A stretch of 64,000 bases of DNA from Pandoraea captiosa (lineage in GTDB: Bacteria > Pseudomonadota > Gammaproteobacteria > Burkholderiales > Burkholderiaceae). The DNA lies in the NCBI RefSeq assembly GCF_902459775.1, contig NZ_CABPSQ010000001.1:1054001-1118000 (forward strand). The letters run 5' to 3'. A program made the position numbers and the translations under genes. This document shows, one piece after another, positions 26,315 through 34,788 of this stretch (positions within the stretch are counted from its first letter, which is position 1; each line of letters begins with the position of its first letter). The notes under the pieces were generated by a model, which was given only the letters and a program-made list of their open reading frames with translations, did no database searches and was not told the DNA's origin.

Positions 26315-27478
26315 ATGACCGTTTCCCTCACGCAACCGCCCGCATCCCCCATGCCCTCACATGAGGAGACCGGACTGATTCGCCTTTGTGAACTCGGACT
26401 CGTGCCCGACGTTGTCCTGCGCGCCGGCATGCGTGTGTTGATGCGTCAGCGGCTACGCCAGTCGCATGCCCACGACGCCGCACGGGCCGCCGCGTCGCTT
26501 GCCGCACTGGTCGACGAATTGCGGGCAAGCCCGATCGCCGTCGAAGCGCAGACCGCCAACGCGCAGCACTACGAAGTGCCCAGCGAGTTCTTCCTGGAGC
26601 ATCTCGGCCCGGCCATGAAGTATTCCTGCTGCTACTACCCCAAGGGCGACGAGACGCTCTCGGGCGCAGAACAGGCCATGCTCGCGCTCTATGCCGAGCG
26701 CGCGGACATTCAGGATGGACAGCGAATTCTCGATCTGGGATGTGGCTGGGGTTCGCTCGCGCTGTGGCTGGCAGCACGCTATCCGGCCTCGCAGATCGTG
26801 GGCCTGTCGAATTCGCACGGACAGCGGCGCTTCATCGAAGCCGCCGCGGCGCGGCGAGGCATCACGAATCTGCGCATCGTCACAGGCAACGTGGCGGATT
26901 TTACATTCGACGGGCGCGACGCATCCGATGGCGCTGTCATGGCGGGCTTCGACCGCGTCATGTCCATCGAAATGTTCGAACACATGAAGAATTACGAGGC
27001 GCTGCTCGCCAAGATTGCGGGCTGGCTTCACGACGACGGCAAGCTGTTCGTGCACATCTTTGCCCATCGTCACGTCGCGTATCACTTCCAGAACGAGGAC
27101 GGCAGCGACTGGATGTCACGCCACTTCTTCACCGGTGGGACCATGCCCAGCGCCGATCTGCTGCTCCACTTTCAGGACGATTTGCGTGTCGTCAACCGCT
27201 GGTGGCTGGACGGAACCCATTACGCGCGCACCGCCAATCACTGGCTCGAAGCGCTGGACGCCTCCCGCTCGCAAACGCTGCCAATCCTCGCCAAAGGCTA
27301 CGGCGCACAGGCCCGCATCCAGTTTCAACGCTGGCGCATGTTCTACATGGCGGTCGCCGAACTGTTCGGCTACGCATACGGCCGCGAATGGGGGGTTGGG
27401 CATTACCTGTTCGAGAAGCGCCCCACGCACGGTGCGTCGCATCGCTCCGCCTGCGCCGAATCTCTCATCAATTCCTGA
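26315..27478 (+). CDS. Cfa-like SAM-dependent lipid methyltransferase
   Basis: A 387-residue member of the cyclopropane-fatty-acid synthase superfamily, of the shorter branch near coclaurine-methyltransferase-like and UfaM-like enzymes. Motif I is ILDLGCGWGSLALWLA, with the acyl-site neighbour AMKYSCCYYPKGDETL and the SIEMFEHMKNYE segment. It probably methylates an unsaturated phospholipid acyl chain using SAM. It lacks the extended N-terminal Cfa domain present in the last gene of this operon, so the two are not simple duplicates. It follows the DUF1295 gene by 30 bp. Confidence 0.83.
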   Translation: MTVSLTQPPASPMPSHEETGLIRLCELGLVPDVVLRAGMRVLMRQRLRQSHAHDAARAAASLAALVDELRASPIAVEAQTANAQHYEVPSEFFLEHLGPAMKYSCCYYPKGDETLSGAEQAMLALYAERADIQDGQRILDLGCGWGSLALWLAARYPASQIVGLSNSHGQRRFIEAAAARRGITNLRIVTGNVADFTFDGRDASDGAVMAGFDRVMSIEMFEHMKNYEALLAKIAGWLHDDGKLFVHIFAHRHVAYHFQNEDGSDWMSRHFFTGGTMPSADLLLHFQDDLRVVNRWWLDGTHYARTANHWLEALDASRSQTLPILAKGYGAQARIQFQRWRMFYMAVAELFGYAYGREWGVGHYLFEKRPTHGASHRSACAESLINS

Positions 27479-27490
27479 CGCGAGGCATCA

Positions 27491-28813
27491 ATGACTGCCC
27501 CGATCGCCCCCATCCCGTGCGTGGCACCTCTGCCGCCCGGTCAACGCGTCGCCGTCGTCGGCGCCGGCATTGCCGGACTCGCCAGCGCCTACCTGCTTGC
27601 CCGTAAACACCGCGTAACGCTCTTCGAGGCCAGCGGTTACGCGGGCGGCCACACCAACACCGTGGACGTCACGCTCGACGGCGTCACCGCCCCGGTCGAC
27701 ACCGGCTTTCTTGTCTTCAACGACCGCACCTATCCCAACTTAGTCGCCTTGTTCGACGAACTGGGCGTCGGTGCCGTGGCGAGCGACATGTCTTTCTCGG
27801 TATCGCTCGACGGGGGCATGCTCGAATGGGCGGGCACCAACCTGAACACCGTCTTCGCCCAGCGCCGCAACCTGTACTCCCCCAGCTTTCTGGGCATGTT
27901 GCGCGACGTGCTGCGCTTTAACGCGTCCGCCGAGCAACATCTCCACAACGCCATGCGCGAGCGCCACTCGGTCGGCGACATGCTGCTTGCGAACGGTTAC
28001 GGCCAGCCGTTCCAGCATCACTATCTGTTGCCGATGGCAGCGGCGATCTGGTCGAGCCGCGCGGCGGACATTCTTCAATTCCCGGCAGCCACCTTCCTCA
28101 GGTTCTGCCTGAACCACGCGTTGCTCCAGATTCGTCACCGCCCGCAATGGAAGACCGTCGAGGGCGGCGCGCGCGCGTACGTTCGCCGCATCGTCGCCCG
28201 GCTCGACGACGTGCGGCTGAGAACGCCGGTGCGGCAAGTCCGACGTGAGCGCGACGGTGCGACAGTCGTTCATGGCAACGGCGTGCACGAGCGCTTCGAT
28301 GCCGTCGTTCTGGCCGGTCATGCGCCCGACAGCCTGCGGCTGCTCGATGACGCCACGCCCGACGAATGCAAGGTGCTCGGGGCAGTTCGCTATCAGCCGA
28401 ACCTGGCCGTCCTGCACACCGACCCTCAGCTGCTGCCGCGTCGCCGCCGCGTCTGGTCGGCATGGAACTATGTCAGTCAGGCCAGTCACGCCGCCCACGC
28501 TGACCGGCCCGTCTGCGTGAGCTATCTGATCAACCAGCTTCAGGCGTTGCCGTTCCGCTCGCCGGTCGTCGTGACGTTAAACCCGGTGAACGAACCTGCG
28601 CCACACACGGTGCTGGGTCGCTACGCTTACGAGCACCCGCTGCTCGATCTTGCCGCCGTGGAGGCGCAATCGCATCTGCCCGGGTTGCAGGGTCGCCGGC
28701 GCACATGGTTCGCCGGGGCTTGGACGGGCTATGGCTTTCACGAGGACGGCCTGAAATCGGCCTTGCGCGTGGCGCGCGACTTCGACGTGCTGCCGACCTG
28801 GGCGAAGCTATGA
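27491..28813 (+). CDS. NAD(P)/FAD-dependent oxidoreductase, COG2907 family
   Basis: A 440-residue flavoprotein of the amine-oxidase/desaturase-like superfamily. The dinucleotide fold is VAVVGAGIAGLASAYLLARK (residues 18-37) with FEASGYAGGHT after it, then DTGFLVFND. The C-terminal flavin segment is AGAWTGYGFHEDGLKSALRVA. Relatives are co-encoded with DUF1365 and Cfa genes in many proteobacteria, including the singlet-oxygen regulon of Rhodobacter, and are implicated in making modified fatty acids. The stop overlaps the DUF1365 start by four bases. Confidence 0.87.
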   Translation: MTAPIAPIPCVAPLPPGQRVAVVGAGIAGLASAYLLARKHRVTLFEASGYAGGHTNTVDVTLDGVTAPVDTGFLVFNDRTYPNLVALFDELGVGAVASDMSFSVSLDGGMLEWAGTNLNTVFAQRRNLYSPSFLGMLRDVLRFNASAEQHLHNAMRERHSVGDMLLANGYGQPFQHHYLLPMAAAIWSSRAADILQFPAATFLRFCLNHALLQIRHRPQWKTVEGGARAYVRRIVARLDDVRLRTPVRQVRRERDGATVVHGNGVHERFDAVVLAGHAPDSLRLLDDATPDECKVLGAVRYQPNLAVLHTDPQLLPRRRRVWSAWNYVSQASHAAHADRPVCVSYLINQLQALPFRSPVVVTLNPVNEPAPHTVLGRYAYEHPLLDLAAVEAQSHLPGLQGRRRTWFAGAWTGYGFHEDGLKSALRVARDFDVLPTWAKL

Positions 28814-29697
28814 CGAGCGCCCACCGTCCTGACACCATTTGGTTGCTGCGCGGTCGCGTGCGGCATGAACGCTTGCAACCGGTGCGTCATGCGTTCACTT
28901 ATCCGATGTTCCAGGTCGCCTGTGATCTGGAGCGCTCAGCGACGCTGCGCAGCGCGTGGTTCGCCTGGGATCGCTGGCGTCTGCTGAGCCTGAGATCGTC
29001 GGATTACGGTCCCCGCGACGGCCGCGCACTCGTGCCTTGGATGCGCGCACAACTCGCGCAAGCCGGTATTCCCGCCGATGGCGAAATCTGGCTGCAGACC
29101 GTGCCGCGCATGGCCGGTTACGCCTTCAACCCGGTGAGCTTCTGGTACTGCCATGACCGCGACGGCCGCCTGCGAGCGCTATATGCCGACGTACGCAACA
29201 CCTTTGGTCAGCACCACGGCTATCTGTTGAGCGCCACGGATCACGGTGATATCGATGAAAGCGCTGAAGGCAGTGAAAGCGGTGAAAGTGGTGACATCGG
29301 CGGCGTGCGTGACCTTCATGACGTGGACGACGCGCGACGGCGACTCGTCTGCCGCAAGGTCTTTCACGTCTCACCGTTCTGCGACGTGGAAGGCCAGTAC
29401 GAATTTCGCATTCGACGCAAGGGCGACGCCTGGACGGTGGCCATCGACTACCGGGTGGGCGACGAACTGCGCCTGCGCACGGCCGTCGTCATGCACGCAA
29501 CGCCCTTTACGGGACGCCGCGTTTTGCGCGCCGTGCTCGCGCAGCCGTTTGCCGCCGTCAATATTGTGCTGAGGATTCACTGGCAAGCCCTGAGGCTCTG
29601 GTGCAAAGGTGTGCCGTTTTTCGGCAAGACACCCCCGTCGCTTTCCCCAGCATCACCCGCACACGCTACGTCGTCCGACCCGGAGATACGCTCATGA
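28810..29697 (+). CDS. DUF1365 protein
   Basis: A 295-residue soluble protein of unknown activity. The family pattern is intact: RGRVRHERLQPVRHAFTYPMF, PRMAGYAFNPVSFWYCHD, and the HVSPFCDVEGQYEFR segment. Between residues about 148 and 170 there is an acidic DESAEGSESGESGD insert coded by short repeats, absent from typical members. Both ends overlap neighbouring genes (ATGA), showing strict translational coupling in the lipid operon. Confidence 0.85.
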   Translation: MTSAHRPDTIWLLRGRVRHERLQPVRHAFTYPMFQVACDLERSATLRSAWFAWDRWRLLSLRSSDYGPRDGRALVPWMRAQLAQAGIPADGEIWLQTVPRMAGYAFNPVSFWYCHDRDGRLRALYADVRNTFGQHHGYLLSATDHGDIDESAEGSESGESGDIGGVRDLHDVDDARRRLVCRKVFHVSPFCDVEGQYEFRIRRKGDAWTVAIDYRVGDELRLRTAVVMHATPFTGRRVLRAVLAQPFAAVNIVLRIHWQALRLWCKGVPFFGKTPPSLSPASPAHATSSDPEIRS

Positions 29698-30905
29698 TGC
29701 CGCTTCGTTTGCTCTCGCCAAACCCCGTCGTGCCGATCTCGGCCCGATGGTTCCTGACGCTTCTGCGACGCGTTCGGACCGGACATCTGACACTCATTTG
29801 CCCTGACGGCACGCGACATGTCTTCGGCGACCCGCACAGCCAGCCCGGCGCCACACTGCACGTTCACGACTGGCGGGCGTGCCGCCGGATCGTGCAGTCC
29901 GGAGACATCGGCTTCGCCGAGGCCTACCGGGCGGGCTGGGTCGACTCCCCCGACATGGTCACATTGCTGCGCCTTGCCGTGCGCAATCTCGCATCCGTCT
30001 CCGAGACGGTGACGGGCTCACGCCTGGCACGGCTCTGGTATCACCTGCGCCATCGCCTGCGCGGCAATACGCGTGCGGGCAGCCGCCGTAACATTCACGC
30101 GCATTACGACCTCGGCAACGACTTCTACGGCCTGTGGCTCGATCCGACATGGACCTACTCCAGCGGTCTGTTCGAGGGAGACGACAACCGCTCGCTCGCC
30201 GCCGCGCAGCACGCGAAATACCAGCGCATCATCGACACGCTGGCGTTGCGCCCCGGGGATCGCGTGCTGGAAATCGGATGCGGCTGGGGCGGCTTCGCGC
30301 TGCACGCCGCGCGCCAGGGCATCGCCGTGCATGGCGTGACGATCTCGCGCGCGCAATACACACTCGCCAGGGCGCGTATCGACGCCGCCGGACTGGGACA
30401 TCTCGCGCAGGTATCGCTCACCGACTACCGCGACGTGCAGGGACAGTTCCATGCCATCGTCTCCATCGAGATGTTCGAAGCGGTGGGCGAGTCCTACTGG
30501 CCGACGTTCTTCGACACGCTCAAATACCGTCTGCTCCCTGGCGGTCGTGCGCTGATTCAGTCGATCACCATCGACGACAACGCTTTCGCCGCGTATCGCC
30601 TGTCGAGCGATTTCATTCGGGAATTCATCTTTCCCGGCGGCATGTTGCCCAGCGCACAACGATTCGTCAGCGTCGCGCGAGACTGCGGCCTGAGCGTGAC
30701 CGAGACCTTGAGCTTCGGTCTCGATTACGCCCGAACGCTGCAACACTGGAATGCTGCCTTCGAAGCGCAACTCGACGCCGTGCGGGACCAAGGCTTCGAC
30801 GACGCCTTCATCCGCACCTGGCACCTCTACCTCCAGTACTGTGAAGCCGCCTTCGCCGAGCAACGTATCGGCGTGAAGCACTTCGTGGTAACCCAAGCAC
30901 GCTGA
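29694..30905 (+). CDS. cfa: Cyclopropane-fatty-acyl-phospholipid synthase
   Basis: A 403-residue Cfa-family methyltransferase with a full N-terminal domain (SGDIGFAEAYRAGWVDSPDMVTLL). The catalytic domain has HYDLGNDFYGLWLDPTWTYSSG, motif I VLEIGCGWGGFALHAA, and SIEMFEAVGESYWPTFF, which includes the glutamate of the bicarbonate site. It transfers methyl or methylene from SAM to acyl double bonds in membrane phospholipids. It is the last gene of the operon, overlaps DUF1365, and is followed by a terminator. Confidence 0.9.
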   Translation: MMPLRLLSPNPVVPISARWFLTLLRRVRTGHLTLICPDGTRHVFGDPHSQPGATLHVHDWRACRRIVQSGDIGFAEAYRAGWVDSPDMVTLLRLAVRNLASVSETVTGSRLARLWYHLRHRLRGNTRAGSRRNIHAHYDLGNDFYGLWLDPTWTYSSGLFEGDDNRSLAAAQHAKYQRIIDTLALRPGDRVLEIGCGWGGFALHAARQGIAVHGVTISRAQYTLARARIDAAGLGHLAQVSLTDYRDVQGQFHAIVSIEMFEAVGESYWPTFFDTLKYRLLPGGRALIQSITIDDNAFAAYRLSSDFIREFIFPGGMLPSAQRFVSVARDCGLSVTETLSFGLDYARTLQHWNAAFEAQLDAVRDQGFDDAFIRTWHLYLQYCEAAFAEQRIGVKHFVVTQAR

Positions 30906-30917
30906 GCCTGGCCGATG

Positions 30918-30945
30918 AACCCCCAGAATATCGGGGGTTTTCTTG
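30918..30945 (+). terminator. Rho-independent terminator of the lipid operon
   Basis: AACCCCC (30918-30924), 8-base loop, GGGGGTT (30933-30939), then TTTCTT. A compact GC stem with a T-rich tail, 13 bases after the cfa stop. Confidence 0.75.
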
Positions 30946-30955
30946 CATCCGCCCA

Positions 30956-30981
30956 AACGTTTCCATATTATTGGAAACGTT
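30956..30981. promoter_or_regulatory. arsH: Operator-like dyad and promoter before arsH
   Basis: AACGTTTCCA-N6-TGGAAACGTT is a perfect 10-6-10 inverted repeat. It overlaps a plausible promoter: -35 TTTCCA (30960-30965), 17 bases, -10 TATTAA (30983-30988). A repressor bound here would block the promoter. The nearby ArsR protein is the obvious candidate. Confidence 0.65.
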
Positions 30982-31004
30982 GTATTAAATTCCGGATGCC
31001 CACC

Positions 31005-31772
31005 ATGTCTGTCGTGCCTGCACACCCTGCCCCGCTGTCCACTTCCCTCCCTGCCGTGAAACCGGACTATCTCGACACGTCCATCGCTTCCCGGTTAGGC
31101 ATGCCGGAGGCACCGCCTGTGCGCATTCTGATGCTGTATGGGTCGCTTCGGGAACGCTCCTACTCACGACTGCTCACACAGGAAGCCGCGCGGCTCCTGA
31201 CGCAAATGGGGGCTGACGTGCGCATCTTCGATCCGCGCGGGTTGCCGATGCCCGACGACGTCGCCGGCGACGCGCACCCCAAAGTCAAAGAGCTCCGTGA
31301 TCTTTCTGTCTGGTCGGAAGGCCATGTCTGGTGCAGCCCAGAGCGTCACGGCACGATTTCGGCCGTCATCAAGAACCAGATCGATCATCTGCCGTTGTTC
31401 ATGGGCGGCATTCGCCCGACGCAAGGCCGCACGCTGGCCGTCATGCAGGTCAGCGGCGGTTCGCAATCGTTCAACTCGGTCAATCAGTTGCGCCAGCTCG
31501 GCCGGTGGATGCGCATGTTTACGATCCCGAATCAATCGTCCGTCGCCATGGCGTTTCAGGAGTTCGACGAGGCGGGACGCATGAAACCGTCGGCCTACTA
31601 CGATCGCGTGGTCGACGTGATGGAGGAACTTGTGAAGTTCACGCTGCTGTTGCGTGAGAAGCGCGAGTACCTCGTAGACCGTTACAGCGAGCGCGTCAAA
31701 GCGGGCAAGGCGCTGGATCCGGCGACGGACCTGTCCGCCATTGCCGTGGGCGCCACGCCGACGACCCGATAG
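31005..31772 (+). CDS. arsH: ArsH, NADPH-dependent FMN reductase / organoarsenical oxidase
   Basis: A 255-residue flavodoxin-fold protein. The FMN phosphate loop is [14 protein letters not shown], with the ArsH-specific [20 protein letters not shown] and [20 protein letters not shown]. ArsH oxidises trivalent methyl or aryl arsenicals and also acts as a quinone/azo reductase. Start at MSVVPAH is preferred; an ATG at 30996 is possible. Arsenate reductase, efflux pump and ArsM genes are not in the window, so the pair arsH/arsR stands alone. Confidence 0.9.
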   Translation: MSVVPAHPAPLSTSLPAVKPDYLDTSIASRLGMPEAPPVRILMLYGSLRERSYSRLLTQEAARLLTQMGADVRIFDPRGLPMPDDVAGDAHPKVKELRDLSVWSEGHVWCSPERHGTISAVIKNQIDHLPLFMGGIRPTQGRTLAVMQVSGGSQSFNSVNQLRQLGRWMRMFTIPNQSSVAMAFQEFDEAGRMKPSAYYDRVVDVMEELVKFTLLLREKREYLVDRYSERVKAGKALDPATDLSAIAVGATPTTR

Positions 31773-31817
31773 CCGATCTCGCACCGGCGCCAGACGCCAG
31801 CGGCGAATGCGATCTCC

Positions 31818-32165
31818 TCAGCACTTGCGGGGTGACGAGGGTTCGCAAAGCCCCGGCACGCCCTGACAACAGTTCTCGGTGAGAAAACCGATCAGGGCGT
31901 TCATCCGGTCGATGGACGCCGCGTAGTAGATATACCGGCCTTCCTGGCGCGAGGTGATGAGGCCCGCGTGAGCAAGTTCCTTGAGGTGAAAGGACAACGT
32001 GGCGTTGGGAAGACCGAGCGTTTCGGCGATGTTGCCCACGCGCAGTCCCTCGGGGCCTGCCACGACCAGCAGCCGGAACACGGCGAGTCGATTGCCTTGC
32101 GCCAGCGCAGCGAGGGCCTGGACGGCATCGGCATCGTTCAGATGGGTTTGCATGGCATCGGGCAT
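31818..32165 (-). CDS. arsR: ArsR/SmtB-family repressor with C-terminal cysteine site
   Basis: A 115-residue winged-HTH repressor. Start at MPDAMQTHL, with GAGGG six bases upstream. The DNA-recognition helix is LPNATLSFHLKELAHAGLI. There is no ELCVCDL site in the alpha3 helix. Instead Cys99, Cys100, Cys107 and Cys115 lie at the C-terminus (ENCCQGVPGLCEP). This is like the Acidithiobacillus-type ArsR, whose As(III) ligands are a CC pair plus a third Cys nearby. It is convergent with arsH, with 45 bp between the stops. Confidence 0.88.
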   Translation of the reverse strand: MPDAMQTHLNDADAVQALAALAQGNRLAVFRLLVVAGPEGLRVGNIAETLGLPNATLSFHLKELAHAGLITSRQEGRYIYYAASIDRMNALIGFLTENCCQGVPGLCEPSSPRKC

Positions 32166-32376
32166 TGAATTCCCTCGCGTCGAACGCGCTTCCGTTATTG
32201 CGTTATTTCGATATTTCCGGAATTTTAATGCAAATGCATGGTGGGCGACACGGGCGGGCGTAGATGACAAACACAGGCATTTCATCCAGAATTTCTCCGG
32301 CCCGCTCGATTCGGACTCCCGCGTATTGGCGTGCCCTCTCCCGATGCACCGACCCAATCAGCCGAAGGCTTAAGAC

Positions 32377-33258
32377 ATGTCACATCCTGTCTTTCTCGAG
32401 AGTCCGCCGTGGCCACGCATGCCAGAGGGCCGTAAAGGTGAACTGAAAACCTACTTCCTCGCCGATGGCCCATCACTTGAAGCCAATGGTTATTTCCCGC
32501 TGTTCTGGCGGGTTTTGTTCGCCGTAGAGGACATTCATTTCGCTTACGTCATCGACGATTTCGATCCCGAGGACGATGCCGTCGAGATTCAGGAGTTTCT
32601 CGAGGGCGCCACGCAGGACGAGAAAGACGCAACGTATCCCTATCTCGTCACGTCCAAGAGCCTCGCGCTCGAACGCGCTGCGAGGCGTCGCGAGAACGTC
32701 ATCACGCTGATCGGTGAGCGCTATCGCCCGATCTACGACGCGTTCGTCGACTATATCGCCTCGGCGTACGGCAACTTCATCCTCATTCGCACGAGTGGCC
32801 TGCCCGACGTCACCGACGCCACGGGTGGCATGACGGCCGAAATGGAGCAGATCGCTGCACTGGATCACGGCACGCTCGTCGCCGCGGGACTGGCGCAGGA
32901 CGCCGAAGAACTCAGGCGTGCCGCCGATAAGGACGCTGTCTGGCAGGCGAGCGGCGTCGGCAATCCGCGCGCCGAGGTGAACCCTTGGCCGAGCAAAGCG
33001 CTGGTCGACGCTTTTCCGGCGTGTGCGCCGCGCGCACGACCCGAGGTCTCTGGCCGCTCTCCGGTCGCGGATCCTCATCAGTACCGCTCACCCAACACGC
33101 TGGACAAGGTACTCGAATGGGTCGCGATCTTCGTGTTTGCCGGGGTCGCGGTCGGCACTTGGGCGACGACGCACTCGGTATGGAAAGCGGTTGTCGCCAC
33201 GGCGCTCGTTACGGCCATCATGGCGTGGTTGTTGGTCCGGGTGCGGCGCACCGATTGA
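32377..33258 (+). CDS. Unknown protein with C-terminal membrane hairpin
   Basis: A 293-residue protein that I cannot assign to a family. Residues 1-235 are soluble and acidic (FDPEDDAVEIQEFLEGATQDEKDA), and two adjacent membrane segments (about 243-262 and 266-286) end the chain with a basic RVRRTD tail. The start ATG follows a poor ribosome site. It is divergent from arsR across 211 bp that contains AT-rich DNA with a TTCCGGAA palindrome at about 32214-32221. No catalytic motif is evident. Confidence 0.6.
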   Translation: MSHPVFLESPPWPRMPEGRKGELKTYFLADGPSLEANGYFPLFWRVLFAVEDIHFAYVIDDFDPEDDAVEIQEFLEGATQDEKDATYPYLVTSKSLALERAARRRENVITLIGERYRPIYDAFVDYIASAYGNFILIRTSGLPDVTDATGGMTAEMEQIAALDHGTLVAAGLAQDAEELRRAADKDAVWQASGVGNPRAEVNPWPSKALVDAFPACAPRARPEVSGRSPVADPHQYRSPNTLDKVLEWVAIFVFAGVAVGTWATTHSVWKAVVATALVTAIMAWLLVRVRRTD

Positions 33259-33331
33259 CCCTGCCGAACGACGCAGCCCGCCGCACAAGGACACGCACGG
33301 GCGCCAGGGGCACACAATGGCCCGCAACGGC

Positions 33332-33368
33332 ATGAAGGCACGTGAAGGCACGTGAAGGCACGTGAAGA
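33332..33368. repeat. 10-bp tandem repeat (GAAGGCACGT) between convergent genes
   Basis: About 3.6 copies of a GAAGGCACGT unit lie in the 121-bp space between the unknown membrane protein gene and the LprI-like gene. Perfect copies suggest slipped-strand origin. No coding role. Confidence 0.8.
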
Positions 33369-33379
33369 CGGCACACACG

Positions 33380-34162
33380 TCAATTGGCGCCAATCAGCCG
33401 GTCTAGACCTGTCAACCATTCGAGACGCGCGGCCGACGCAGCACGAGCCTGTGCAACGCGGCATGCCTGGCCTGCGGCCGCATTGCCTTGGGGGCAAACC
33501 ACCGCGATCAGTGCGGTCTCGGCTGTCATGAACGCACGCCATTTCTCGTTGGACACACGCACTGTGTTTCCGGATGCAGCGGGCAGGCGGCGTGTCATGC
33601 GGCGGGCAACGGCATCGATGTCCGACGACCCCACGGCCTTGGCGGTGATCGGCCGAAACTCGCCGGATGCCGCGTACGACAAGTCTGCCGCGTAGCGCGT
33701 GAGCGTCTGCGCTCGGCGCTTGGTCAACATCATGACGTCATTGGCGTTCATCGGGGCATACATCGTGCCGCGCACCGTGGCGTACACGGCAGCGATCAGC
33801 TTGAGATCGGCGTCCCGGCTGGCGAGCCATGCGCGCTGCGCAGCAAGCAATATCGGTCGCGACGCCTCGGGCAATTCCGCCTGCAACGCCCGGTAGTTGG
33901 CGTTCAGACGCGCATCCCACGCGTGCGTCGCTTCGACGATGCATGCGTCCTGATCGCCGGTGGACTGCTTGTCCGGTGCATCCAGACACTGCGTCAGCGC
34001 CCCGTCGATATCCACCCCATCCGTTGTTGGCTGCCCTGCCCCCATCGACCTCGCAGCACTCGACGTGCTAACGGTACCCATTGCTGACTCGGCGGCCGGC
34101 ACCTGGCAGACCACGCTCAGCGCCAACGCAGGCAAGTACCACGTTCGAAAGCGATTCGACAT
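33380..34162 (-). CDS. Exported LprI-like protein (DUF1311)
   Basis: A 260-residue secreted protein with a signal peptide (cleavage near residue 27, AESA). Residues about 55-130 match the LprI/DUF1311 lysozyme-inhibitor domain: CLDAPDKQSTGDQDACIVEA, LNANYRALQ, LLAAQRAWLASRDADLKLIA. A second, weaker copy follows (NEKWRAFMTAETALIAVVCPQG). Mycobacterial LprI blocks lysozyme; whether this one does is unknown. It is the last gene of the MoxR/Bat operon, five bases after an unknown gene. Confidence 0.78.
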   Translation of the reverse strand: MSNRFRTWYLPALALSVVCQVPAAESAMGTVSTSSAARSMGAGQPTTDGVDIDGALTQCLDAPDKQSTGDQDACIVEATHAWDARLNANYRALQAELPEASRPILLAAQRAWLASRDADLKLIAAVYATVRGTMYAPMNANDVMMLTKRRAQTLTRYAADLSYAASGEFRPITAKAVGSSDIDAVARRMTRRLPAASGNTVRVSNEKWRAFMTAETALIAVVCPQGNAAAGQACRVAQARAASAARLEWLTGLDRLIGAN

Positions 34163-34167
34163 TGCCG

Positions 34168-34776
34168 TTAAGCCTTCTTACCACTCGCGCGTCGGGACGG
34201 CGCGTGGCGTGTGCCCGTCGCAGGCAGGCCGTCGGCTCGCGGTCCGTGATGGCTCAGCGCTTCGGCCAGCGCCACGCGAGCGGCCATCAGCATCGCGGTC
34301 AGTTCCTCCGCACGCACTCGCAGTGCACGATTCTCACCCTCCAGGCGCTGCAACCGCCGGTAGGCATCTGCGGCGTCGAACGGCGGCTCACCCGCATGAT
34401 CGATCGCCTGAAGCCCGCTGCCGTCGGGGCTGAGCAACGCCATGACGCGCGCGACATGCTGGGCCAGCGTTTGTTGCGCCGCAGCCCGCATTCCCAGCCC
34501 GGTCGAATCTCCCGTCTCGCTGGCCGTCCCGGTACGGGCTCGGGTGATGGCGCGTTGAACGGTGCCGGCACTCGGCAGACGCTCGATACCTGCCCCGGCC
34601 AACACGCGTAAATAGGTTTGCGCGCTGTGCAGCCGATGCGTCGTGCGAAGCGCGTCGCGAATGAACTGATCGAGAAACGCCGTGTTCGAGTCGCGATGGG
34701 CAGCATCGGCCTGACGCGCGGCCGCGTAAAGCTGATTCAGCGTGGCGTCGTCGAAGTGCGGGGAAGTACGTGGCAT
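34168..34776 (-). CDS. Unknown protein, coiled-coil-like, in MoxR/Bat operon
   Basis: A 202-residue protein without a recognised family. It is predicted mostly helical and Ala/Arg-rich. Residues about 140-175 (AYRRLQRLEGENRALRVRAEEL) look like a short coiled coil, and the C-terminal tail is basic (RRASGKKA). There is no signal peptide or membrane segment, so a cytoplasmic partner of the operon is likely. GAGGAG precedes the ATG. It starts 12 bases after the BatD-like stop. Confidence 0.65.
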   Translation of the reverse strand: MPRTSPHFDDATLNQLYAAARQADAAHRDSNTAFLDQFIRDALRTTHRLHSAQTYLRVLAGAGIERLPSAGTVQRAITRARTGTASETGDSTGLGMRAAAQQTLAQHVARVMALLSPDGSGLQAIDHAGEPPFDAADAYRRLQRLEGENRALRVRAEELTAMLMAARVALAEALSHHGPRADGLPATGTRHAPSRRASGKKA

Positions 34777-34788
34777 CGGAGCTCCTCG

